A model generated the notes under the pieces. The model searched no databases, was not told the DNA's origin, and worked only from the letters and a program-made list of their open reading frames with translations. A stretch of DNA of 64,000 nucleotides. It comes from Paracoccus kondratievae. Its GTDB lineage: Bacteria; Pseudomonadota; Alphaproteobacteria; Rhodobacterales; Rhodobacteraceae. The DNA is taken from the NCBI RefSeq assembly GCF_009301415.1, contig NZ_CP045072.1:1975001-2039000 (forward strand). Direction: 5' to 3'. The position numbers and the translations under genes are program-made. Shown piece by piece: positions 8,127 to 16,612 of this stretch; the stretch's first letter is position 1, and every line of letters starts with the position of its first letter.

Positions 8127-9011
8127 TCAGCCCATGCGCTCAGACGCAAAGCTGCCGGGCGAGGCTGGGAAGACCACCGTCTTGTTACCGTTCAGGAACA
8201 CGCGGCGGTGGATATGGGCATGGATGGCGCGGGCGAGAACCTGGCTTTCCACGTCACGGCCAAGACTCACATAATCCTCGGGGCTTTGGGCATGGGTGAC
8301 ACGGATGATATCCTGCTCAATGATCGGCCCCTCATCAAGGTCGGCAGTGACATAGTGGCTGGTGGCGCCGATCAGCTTCACGCCGCGTTCAAAGGCCTGC
8401 TTGTAGGGATTCGCACCCTTGAAGCTGGGCAGGAACGAGTGATGGATGTTGATGATCCGCCCCGACATCTTGCGGCACAGCTCATCCGAGAGCACCTGCA
8501 TATAGCGCGCCAGCACCACCAGCTCGGCCCCGGATTCCTCAACCACCTGCACCAGATGCGCCTCGGCCTGGGGTTTGTTCTCTTTGGTCACCTTAATGTA
8601 GTGGAAAGGTATGTCGTGGTTCACCACTACCTTTTGATAGTCCATGTGGTTCGAGATTACCGCCACGATATCAATCGGCAACGCCCCGATCCGCCAACGG
8701 TAAAGCAGATCGTTAAGACAATGGCCAAAGCGGCTGACCATAATCACGACCTTCATCTTATCGGCTTCGTCATGGATCGCGTAATCCATCGAGAAGGGCT
8801 TTGCCGGCTCTGTCAGACCCGCACGCAGCTCCTCCACCCCGACGCCCTGTTCCGAAACAAAGCTCACCCGCATGAAGAACTTGCCGGTCTGCGGATCGTC
8901 GAACTGGCTTGAATCGGTGATGTTGCAACCATTCTCGGCCAGAAAGCCGGCCACGGTGGCAACGATGCCGCGCGTCGAGGGGCAAGCGACGGTCAGGACA
9001 TATTTCTTCAT
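8127..9011 (-). CDS. purU: Formyltetrahydrofolate deformylase PurU
   Basis: Hydrolyses 10-formyl-THF to formate and THF, balancing one-carbon pools. The 294-residue protein has an N-terminal ACT domain (VLTVACPSTRGIVATVAGFL) and a formyltransferase-fold catalytic domain. Its active-site elements are Asn in VISNHMD, His in IHHSFLPSFKG, and Asp in ATSHYVTADLDEGPIIEQD. The ATG at 9011 (MKKYVLT) was chosen; the longer frame adds eight unconserved residues. It follows folD on the same strand, a pairing seen in bacteria that oxidise methyl groups from compounds such as betaine through THF. Confidence 0.95.
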   Translation of the reverse strand: MKKYVLTVACPSTRGIVATVAGFLAENGCNITDSSQFDDPQTGKFFMRVSFVSEQGVGVEELRAGLTEPAKPFSMDYAIHDEADKMKVVIMVSRFGHCLNDLLYRWRIGALPIDIVAVISNHMDYQKVVVNHDIPFHYIKVTKENKPQAEAHLVQVVEESGAELVVLARYMQVLSDELCRKMSGRIINIHHSFLPSFKGANPYKQAFERGVKLIGATSHYVTADLDEGPIIEQDIIRVTHAQSPEDYVSLGRDVESQVLARAIHAHIHRRVFLNGNKTVVFPASPGSFASERMG

Positions 9012-9073
9012 CTGGCTCTCCACTAAAGGGCGCAAGGCCCCTGATTTCTTTTGTGTGCAAATATCCCGGGGGT

Positions 9074-9092
9074 CCGGGGGCAGCGCCCCCGG
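9074..9092 (-). terminator. GC-rich stem-loop after folD
   Basis: A perfect 8-bp stem CCGGGGGC / GCCCCCGG with a 3-nt loop lies just after the folD stop and is followed, leftward, by ACCCCCGGGATATTT. It resembles the 3'-end stem-loops scattered through Rhodobacteraceae genomes. There is no long T-run, so full termination is uncertain; it may instead stabilise the folD 3' end. Confidence 0.5.
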
Positions 9093-9105
9093 CCGGGCAG
9101 CGCGC

Positions 9106-9996
<891 letters not shown>

Positions 9997-10159
9997 CGGC
10001 CTAACCTCCTTCGCATTCCGCACCCGTGTCGCGGGCGGCAATAGCCGACCGCCCCCGCTCGCGGATAGCGCAGGCGCCGGCATGTGCAAACCCGCCCCAT
10101 GGCGGACCTGACCGTCCCGGTTCGCCTCTATCCCCGTTGACGCCTTTTTCCAACTGGCC

Positions 10160-10251
10160 GTCGCAAAGGTCAGACCCTATTGCGACAGGACAGTGTCGTT
10201 TTGCGACTTGGGTCAAAACAGGCTACGTCAGCCGAGCAGATGATTTGCGAC
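10160..10251. promoter_or_regulatory. Cluster of TTGCGAC heptamers upstream of folD
   Basis: In the 277-bp gap between folD and the alcohol dehydrogenase stop there are four copies of TTGCGAC: inverted at 10160-10166, direct at 10180-10186, 10201-10207 and 10245-10251. Two direct copies are 21 bp apart, about two helical turns. The inner part also forms GTCG-TTTTG-CGAC. This pattern suggests operator sites for a regulator of folD-purU, but no protein is identified. Confidence 0.4.
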
Positions 10252-10273
10252 AAGCCTTCGACGCATCCGGCGG

Positions 10274-11407
10274 TCAGCTCGCCTCGCGCAGCACATCGCA
10301 AAGCTGCGGAACCGTCGGGGCAAAGGGATTGCCCTTCATCGAAGAACTGGAAAGCGACGCTTCGGCCACCACCTGATGCCGCGCCGGGTCAAGACCTTGC
10401 GCGATCAGCCCAGGCAACCCGGCACCGCGCGCCCAGGCAGTCAGCGCTTGCGGAGCCTCGGCGGTGGTGCAGTCCAGCACCCCGGCTATCTCGCAACAGA
10501 CCTCTCGGATACGGGCGGAATCAGGGGAATGGGTGCGATTCAGGGCCAGCACAGGGCCAAGCAACGCCCCACAGATCGCGCCATGCGCGGCGGGCGTCAC
10601 GCCCCCGATCACCCCTGCAAGGCCGTGCACCGCGCCCAGCCCTCCGTTGGCCAGCGCCATGCCCCCACACAGACTGACCCAGGCCATGGTGTCACGGGCG
10701 GCGCTGTCCTCGGCCTCTGTCAACCGTTTCAGCGCCTGCAGGCCGGGGCGGATGACCGGCCGCACCAAAGCGTCGGTAAACGGCGTCGCCTTGCACGAGA
10801 TCCACGGTTCGATCACCTGCGCCAATGCATCAAGCCCCGAAGCCAGCGTCACCGCGCGCGGGCAATGATCGGTCAGCGCCGGATCGACGATGGCCAGCCG
10901 GGGCAGCATACGCTCGTCCCGGATCGAAACCTTGCGGCCATGATCGGGCAGGCCGATCACGGCATTGCGGGTCGCCTCGGCCCCGGTCCCGGCTGTGGTC
11001 GGCAAGGCGATATAGGGCAAGGGCGGCGCGGCCAGCGGCAGGCCACGGCCCACCACCTCAAGATGATCCATGACCCCGCCCGGAGCAGGGATCAGCCCCG
11101 CCAGCGCCTTGCCCAGATCCAGCGCCGCGCCTCCGCCCAGTGCCGCAACCCAGTCAGCGCCAAACTCTTTGGCCTGGCCAAGTGCCTGTTCCAGCATCGG
11201 CAAGCTTGGCTCAGACCCGCAGGCCAGAGCCATGACCTCAGCCCCCTGACTGTGCAGGGCGTCAAGCAGCCATGCCGCGCGGGCCGGGTTCGCACCATGT
11301 ACAAGCACACCGCGCGGACCGTATGTGCGGATCAGGGGCGCAGCCTGTTCCGCCTCGCCCCGACCAAAGATCACACGCCCCGGCAGGACAAAGGAAAACC
11401 CGTTCAT
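10274..11407 (-). CDS. Iron-containing alcohol dehydrogenase family protein
   Basis: NAD(P)-dependent group III dehydrogenase of unknown substrate. The 377-residue protein shows the nucleotide-binding ALGGGAALDLGKALAG segment and the family signature ALPTTAGTGAEATRNAVI. Metal ligands are expected in GLDALAQVIEPW and in GLGAVHGLAGVIGG...AHG. The C-terminus SSMKGNPFAPT is typical of the family. The ATG at 11407 is preferred over longer starts that add unconserved residues. The divergent neighbour is a DeoR/GlpR-type regulator, so it may act on a sugar-alcohol or C3-type substrate, but that is inference. Confidence 0.85.
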   Translation of the reverse strand: MNGFSFVLPGRVIFGRGEAEQAAPLIRTYGPRGVLVHGANPARAAWLLDALHSQGAEVMALACGSEPSLPMLEQALGQAKEFGADWVAALGGGAALDLGKALAGLIPAPGGVMDHLEVVGRGLPLAAPPLPYIALPTTAGTGAEATRNAVIGLPDHGRKVSIRDERMLPRLAIVDPALTDHCPRAVTLASGLDALAQVIEPWISCKATPFTDALVRPVIRPGLQALKRLTEAEDSAARDTMAWVSLCGGMALANGGLGAVHGLAGVIGGVTPAAHGAICGALLGPVLALNRTHSPDSARIREVCCEIAGVLDCTTAEAPQALTAWARGAGLPGLIAQGLDPARHQVVAEASLSSSSMKGNPFAPTVPQLCDVLREAS

Positions 11408-11663
11408 GCCGCCCCCGCGCATTTCGGGCAGAGTGGCACGCGCAATGCGCTGGTCAATCGAAACGTGTGGGACATGGCGGCCTGCTGTTTTCAAGGTCGG
11501 GCGCAGGCTGCACCGCAGGCCCCGGACGGTCAAGAAGCTTTCGTTTCAGGCCAAAGCAGCAGCAATGCGAACATCAGCGCCGGCTCTTTCCCTATGCAAG
11601 GAACACTTGCGCACCCTTCCGGATCGCTTACATTGACCACGGTTCAGCCGATGGAGAGCGCCC

Positions 11664-12437
11664 TTGGCCCTCAGCATTCGCCAAAGTGAGATCCTTGAGC
11701 TTGCCCGCGCCGAAGGCCGGGTTCTGGTCGAGGATCTGGCACAACGTTTCGACGTCACCTTACAGACGATCCGCCGTGATCTGGGCGAAATGGCGGGAGC
11801 AGGCTTGCTGGACCGCGTGCATGGCGGGGCGGTGCCGCGCGCCGGGGCCGTCAATCTGGGCTATGAGGCGCGGCGGCGTATGAATGCCGAGGCCAAGACC
11901 GCCATCGGCAAGGCTTGCGCAGCGGCAATCCCCGACAATTGCAGCCTGATCCTGAACCTTGGCACCACGACCGAGGCGGTGGCCCGCGCGCTGATCCATC
12001 ATTCGAATATCACCGTTGTCACCAACAACATGAATGTCGCCAATATCCTGCTGGCCAATCCGGGCTGCGAAATCATGGTGGCGGGTGGCGCGTTGCGGCG
12101 CTCGGACGGTGGGCTGGTCGGAGAACTGACCACCCAGTTCTTTGAACAATTCAAGGTCGATTACGCAGTCATCGGCACCTCGGCGCTGGATCATGACGGC
12201 GATCTGCTGGATTTCGATCTGGCCGAGGTGCGGGTCAGCCGCGCCATCCTGCGCCAGTCGCGTCAGGCCTTTCTGGTCACCGACCATTCCAAGCTTGGCC
12301 GCCCCGCACCCGCCCGCATTGCCAGCCTGTCCGAACTGGATGCGGTCTTTATCGACCAGCCATTACCCGAGGACCTGACGCGACGCTGCGCAGAATGGGG
12401 GACCAAGGTCCGGGTCTGTCCCCCGTCGGACGAATAA
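11664..12437 (+). CDS. DeoR/GlpR-family transcriptional regulator
   Basis: A 257-residue sugar-phosphate-sensing repressor. The N-terminal HTH (residues about 6-57, RQSEILELARAEGRVLVEDL then VTLQTIRRDLGEM and RVHGGAV) is followed by the DeoR sensor fold with LNLGTTTEAVARAL, VVTNNMNVANIL and DHSKLGRPAPARI. The start appears to be a TTG at 11664, preceded by GGAG; no in-frame ATG is better placed. It diverges from the iron-type alcohol dehydrogenase across a 256-bp gap and probably controls it. It ends 4 bp from the convergent kynU stop. Confidence 0.88.
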   Translation: MALSIRQSEILELARAEGRVLVEDLAQRFDVTLQTIRRDLGEMAGAGLLDRVHGGAVPRAGAVNLGYEARRRMNAEAKTAIGKACAAAIPDNCSLILNLGTTTEAVARALIHHSNITVVTNNMNVANILLANPGCEIMVAGGALRRSDGGLVGELTTQFFEQFKVDYAVIGTSALDHDGDLLDFDLAEVRVSRAILRQSRQAFLVTDHSKLGRPAPARIASLSELDAVFIDQPLPEDLTRRCAEWGTKVRVCPPSDE

Positions 12438-12441
12438 CTCC

Positions 12442-13686
12442 TCAGGTCACGGCCGCCTTTACGGCAAAGCGCGGATCGCGCCAGCTTTCGCTGCGCAAGA
12501 TATCCTCCAGCACATCGACCGCACGCAGCACATCAGCATAGCGCAGGTAAAGCGGCGCAAAGCCAAAGCGAAGGGTCGAGGGTGCGCGGAAATCGCCGAT
12601 TACACCGCGCGCGATCAGTGCCTGCATCACCGGCCAGGCGTGATCGTGATGCAATGCAACCTGACTGCCGCGCCGGGCGCCCTCGCGCGGGGTCTCAAGC
12701 GTCAGTCCCAGCCCGGCGCATCGCCCTTCGACCAGCCGGATAAAAAGATCGGTCAGGGCAATGCTCTTGGCGCGAAGCTGGTGCAGGTCCACCCCCTCCC
12801 AGATCTGCAACGCGCCCTTTAGCGCCCGCATCGACAGGATGGGCTGGGTGCCGCATTGGAAACGGCGGATGCCGGTATCACCCTCATACCCCGTCTCAAA
12901 GGCAAAAGGCCGGGCGTGTCCCCACCAACCACTGAGGGGTTGCGACACCTGCCCCTGATGCCGCTGTGCGACATAGATAAAGGCGGGCGAGCCCGGCCCA
13001 CCGTTGAGGTATTTATAGGTGCAGCCCACGGCGAAATCCGCACCCGCCGCATCCAGCCCGACCGGCAGCGCACCGGCAGAATGGCACAGGTCCCAGACAG
13101 CGACGGCGCCCGCCGCATGGATGCGCGCCGTCAGCGCCGCCATGTCGCGCAACGCTCCGGTGCGATAGTCCACATGATTGACAAGCACCGCGGCGACATC
13201 GCCATCAAGCATCTCCTCGATCGTCGCGCCATCCACGCCCTCAAGCCGCAGCCGCGCCCCGGGCAGGGTCGAAACAACCCCCTCAGCGATGTACAGATCG
13301 GTCGGGAAGCTGCTGCTTTCCGCAATGATTGCCTTGCGCCCCGGGCGCAATCTCATGGCGGCATGCAGCGCCTTATAGACGTTGATCGAGGTGGTATCGG
13401 CCACCACCACCTGTCCCGCAGCCGCGCCGATCAGCCCGCCAATACGATCACCCAGTTCGACGGGCAGGTCGAACCAACCGGCGCTGTTCCAGCTGCGGAT
13501 CAGCTGTCCCGCCCATTCGTCACGGGCAGCGCGCATCAGTTCATCCTGAGCGGCACGGGTCGGGACACCCAAAGAGTTGCCGTCCAGATAGACCTCGTCC
13601 GGGGATAAAAGGAAGGCATCGCGCAGATGGCCCAGCGGGTCCTGGGCATCCATGGTCTCGATTGCGGCACGGTCGGGAAAGGTCAT
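12442..13686 (-). CDS. kynU: Kynureninase
   Basis: PLP enzyme that cleaves L-kynurenine to anthranilate and alanine in tryptophan degradation. The 414 residues match the family length. Key segments are YLDGNSLG (33-40), the phosphate-binding VADTTSINVYK, DLCHSAGALPV with the cofactor Asp199, and GCTYKYLNGGPGSPAF with the Schiff-base Lys225. A LacI-type regulator remnant lies directly upstream on the same strand (17-nt gap), so this gene probably now lacks a specific ligand-controlled repressor. No kynA or kynB gene is adjacent. Confidence 0.93.
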   Translation of the reverse strand: MTFPDRAAIETMDAQDPLGHLRDAFLLSPDEVYLDGNSLGVPTRAAQDELMRAARDEWAGQLIRSWNSAGWFDLPVELGDRIGGLIGAAAGQVVVADTTSINVYKALHAAMRLRPGRKAIIAESSSFPTDLYIAEGVVSTLPGARLRLEGVDGATIEEMLDGDVAAVLVNHVDYRTGALRDMAALTARIHAAGAVAVWDLCHSAGALPVGLDAAGADFAVGCTYKYLNGGPGSPAFIYVAQRHQGQVSQPLSGWWGHARPFAFETGYEGDTGIRRFQCGTQPILSMRALKGALQIWEGVDLHQLRAKSIALTDLFIRLVEGRCAGLGLTLETPREGARRGSQVALHHDHAWPVMQALIARGVIGDFRAPSTLRFGFAPLYLRYADVLRAVDVLEDILRSESWRDPRFAVKAAVT

Positions 13687-13702
13687 GTCGGTCCTCGTCA
13701 GG

Positions 13703-14032
13703 TCACTCCGGCGCAGGGCCGGTCGAATTACGGATGATCAGTTCATGCGGGCCGACGCGCTGCAATTCCTTAAGCGGCCGCCCCTCCAGCAGACCGGCAA
13801 GGCAATCTGCCGGCAGCTCCCGGCTGTCACGCCGCGGTGCCTTGGTAACGCTACCCGAGCGGCCCGTCACCAGCTTGCGCGCCGAGATACTCGCCTGATA
13901 ATTCAGCGAACACGCTGCGGCCTTGACCCGTTTGCGCGTCATCTCGCTGACATCGGAATGATCGTTCAATGCCCGGCTGGCCTGTGTGATCGACAGGCCC
14001 ACCGCACGCGCGACATCCTTCAGCGTGGCCAA
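13703..14032 (-). pseudogene. LacI-family regulator with its ligand domain deleted
   Basis: The 109-residue frame starts with a normal LacI HTH (TTG start at 14032 behind AAGGAG; ATLKDVARAVGLSITQASRA). It runs through the hinge to LVTGRSGSV, then jumps within about 20 residues to a typical LacI C-terminus (LAGLLEGRPLKELQRVGPHE, ending IIRNSTGPA). About 200-220 residues of the periplasmic-binding-like core are missing, in frame. It sits directly upstream of kynU. It could still bind DNA without ligand control, or be dead. A longer in-frame ORF begins at 14194 but is unconserved. Confidence 0.75.
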
Positions 14033-14129
14033 TGTCACAGCTCCTTCGGAAATGCTCTGGGCCGCCGCATACTCCCCCTTCTGGATTTCTGGAACATCCC
14101 TTGCAGCTGGTCCATAGCCGCCCCCGACG

Positions 14130-16250
14130 CTAGTAGCGCAGCCGCGCATAATACGAGTTCTCGGCCGCCGCACGTGCCTGACCCAGCGTCGCAATGCCCC
14201 GCGCCTGCAACAGCGGCCAAAGCCGCAAGAACACCTGCGCCGTCACCAGCGCATCGCCGGCGGCATTGTGGCGATTGGCGACCTCGATCCCCAACCGCTC
14301 TGCAATCGCCTCAAGCGAATGCGAAGGTTCATGGGGCTGGGCGATACTGGCCAACAGCAGCGTATCCAGAACCGGCTGGTCAAAGCGCAGGCCTGTCACC
14401 TCCTCTTTCATCTGCAAAAACCGCATGTCAAAGGCAACGTTATGCCCGACCAGCACCGTATCGGCGGTATAGGCGTGAAAAACGGGCAGCACTTCGGCGA
14501 TACGCGGCTGACCCCGCACCATCTCGGGGTGGATGCCGTGATAGGGGATCGAGGCCTCGGGGATCTCGCGGCCCGGATCGACAATCTGGTCAAACCGCTC
14601 GCCCAGCAACAGCTTGCCGTTCAGGATACGCACCGCGCCGATCTGGATGATTTCATCGCCCTCGGCCGGATTCAGACCCGTCGTCTCGGTATCAAAGACG
14701 GTATAGGTCAGCTGATCCAGCGGCTGATCGTCCAAAGAGCGGCTGGAATCGCTGGCCGCAAACAGGTCAAAATCATAGAATTCGGGCCGGGACTCGGGCC
14801 AGGCGATCTCGGGTCCGGACAGGGCGGTCGGCAGCAGAAAGCGAAAGAAGGACTGCCCCGCCGGACGGTCCTGTTCCAGCCACAATTCACCGCCGTGACG
14901 TTCCGCGATGTCACGGGCACGGTCCACCTCGGCCTGACCAGCGACGGCCCCGGCAGTGCCCGGCCCCGTCCCGACCTCAAGCGGCCAGACCAGATCCAGA
15001 TGCGCCCAGCCCGGCGTTGCTGCGGGGGCAAGTCTTAGCGTCAGGGATGACTGCGCCCCCGCGACCTGCACCGCCAGTGCACCAAGCGCCTGAATCAGGG
15101 AAAAGCTGTCAACGCGCAGCCACAGCCCGTCATCGGCATTCCCGACCGCAACCTCGGCCCCGGTCTGAGCCTGGACATGCCGCGAAGCGGCAGCAAGCAG
15201 GTCGTCGCCCAGCATCTCTTGCAGCGGCCAGCGGGTCAGGATCTCTTGCGAGGCATCCGCCGTCATCGCCTTTAGCCGCTGGCCCATCGCCGTTACCTCA
15301 TCGCGGACGATGGCGTGAAAGCCGTCCCGCTCGGCCGGTTGCAGGTCGGGATAATCCAGCATGTCCAGCGCCGCCTGCATATTGGCCAGCGAGGCGCGAC
15401 TGGCCTCGGTCAGCTCGATCAGGCGACGGTCGCGACGGGACTGGGCGGCATAATCGCCGGTAATGTCATCAACCAGCAACACATAGCCACTGATCTGATC
15501 GGATTCCCCGGCCTGCGGGCGAACCGGGGCCAGCACGACATGCAGCAGACTGCCCGCTGGCGTGGTGGTAACGAATTGCGCCGAAACGGGCGCCTCTCCC
15601 CGTGCGATATGGCGGTCCACAGTATCGCGCGCATGGTCGATCAGGGCCCGCTCGATAACAGTATGGATCGAGCGGCCAAGCCCGATCACATCCCCCCCGC
15701 CCGAGACCCGGCGGAACATGCTGCGGGCATGGTCATTGTAAAGCAGGATGCGACCATCAAGGTTGCAGACGATCACGCTTTGGCGCAGCTCAGCCATCAG
15801 CGCACCAAGCTGGTCGCGCTCTTGCGCGACCTTGTGCTGGGCCTCGGCCACCAGACGCGCCATGTCGGTCTGCAAGGTCCGACGTTCGTCGGCAAGACGG
15901 TTCAGCGCCTCGGCCAGCCCGGACAGCGCCTCGGGGCCAGCAGCCTGCGCGCGGGGCGCATCGGCATTCCCGGCAAGCAGCCGCGCCGCATCAGCCAGCC
16001 GCGCCGGGGCTGCAACATGGCGGGCGTAAAGACGCGCGGCAAGCCAGCCAGCGAGCACCGCCCCAGCAAGCCACCAGCCAAAGATCAGCGCGCCGCCTTC
16101 GGCCAGCGCCGGCGCAAGCCCGGCGGACACCCCCTCGCGCCGCTCGGGCGACAGGGCGGCATAAAACAGCGCCACGCCACCCAGCACCCATAGCGCCACC
16201 GCCAGACCCGGTAGGACGACAGGCAACAGGAGGCGGGTGGCGGATCTCAT
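14130..16250 (-). CDS. Membrane sensor-like protein fused to a DnaQ-type 3'-5' exonuclease
   Basis: 706 residues. Two N-terminal membrane helices flank a short loop; a HAMP-like linker and coiled coil (LAEALNRLADERRTLQTDMA) follow, then a PAS-like domain (SVIVCNLDGRILLYNDHARS). A histidine-kinase-like dimerisation region comes next, in which the usual phospho-His is absent (RASLANMQAALDML). The C-terminus is a DEDDh exonuclease: VFDTETTGLNPAEGDEIIQIG, VGHNVAFDMRF and HNAAGDALVTA. The ATG at 16250 overlaps the response-regulator stop. Related fusions occur beside CrbS-type symporter kinases. The cellular role of the exonuclease is unknown; it may act on DNA, RNA or a nucleotide signal. Confidence 0.85.
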   Translation of the reverse strand: MRSATRLLLPVVLPGLAVALWVLGGVALFYAALSPERREGVSAGLAPALAEGGALIFGWWLAGAVLAGWLAARLYARHVAAPARLADAARLLAGNADAPRAQAAGPEALSGLAEALNRLADERRTLQTDMARLVAEAQHKVAQERDQLGALMAELRQSVIVCNLDGRILLYNDHARSMFRRVSGGGDVIGLGRSIHTVIERALIDHARDTVDRHIARGEAPVSAQFVTTTPAGSLLHVVLAPVRPQAGESDQISGYVLLVDDITGDYAAQSRRDRRLIELTEASRASLANMQAALDMLDYPDLQPAERDGFHAIVRDEVTAMGQRLKAMTADASQEILTRWPLQEMLGDDLLAAASRHVQAQTGAEVAVGNADDGLWLRVDSFSLIQALGALAVQVAGAQSSLTLRLAPAATPGWAHLDLVWPLEVGTGPGTAGAVAGQAEVDRARDIAERHGGELWLEQDRPAGQSFFRFLLPTALSGPEIAWPESRPEFYDFDLFAASDSSRSLDDQPLDQLTYTVFDTETTGLNPAEGDEIIQIGAVRILNGKLLLGERFDQIVDPGREIPEASIPYHGIHPEMVRGQPRIAEVLPVFHAYTADTVLVGHNVAFDMRFLQMKEEVTGLRFDQPVLDTLLLASIAQPHEPSHSLEAIAERLGIEVANRHNAAGDALVTAQVFLRLWPLLQARGIATLGQARAAAENSYYARLRY

Positions 16251-16612
16251 GCCAGTAGCTCGCGGATACGAACGATCAGTTCGCGCGTCGAGAAGGGCTT
16301 GGTCACATAGGCGTCGGCCCCCGCCCCCATGCCGCGGGCGATGTCCGTCTCGCGCCCCTTGGCGGTCAGCATCAGGATGCGGACCCCCGAAAGGCCGGGA
16401 TCGGCGCGCACCGCCTCGCAAACGTCAAAGCCGTTCATCCCCGGCATGGCCGCGTCAAGCAGCACCAGCCGGGGCGGGTCGCTGCGGATCATATCAAGCG
16501 CCTGCAACCCGTCCGGCGCGACAAGGACCTCATACCCCTCGCGTTTGAGCATGAAGGACAGCGACACGACGATATTCGGCTCATCATCCGCGATCAGTAC
16601 CTTGTCCGTCAT
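16247..16612 (-). CDS. Receiver-only response regulator
   Basis: A 121-residue CheY-like protein with no output domain. The acidic pocket D9/D10, phospho-acceptor D53 (RLVLLDAAMPGMNGFD), the T/S site (MLTAKG) and K105 (YVTKPF) are all present. Its start overlaps the kinase stop by ATGA at 16609-16612 and its stop overlaps the next gene start in the same way. It is therefore the probable phosphorylation target of the symporter-kinase. In CrbSR systems the partner has a LuxR-type output domain, which is absent here, so signalling must pass to another protein, perhaps the adjacent sensor-exonuclease. Confidence 0.92.
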   Translation of the reverse strand: MTDKVLIADDEPNIVVSLSFMLKREGYEVLVAPDGLQALDMIRSDPPRLVLLDAAMPGMNGFDVCEAVRADPGLSGVRILMLTAKGRETDIARGMGAGADAYVTKPFSTRELIVRIRELLA

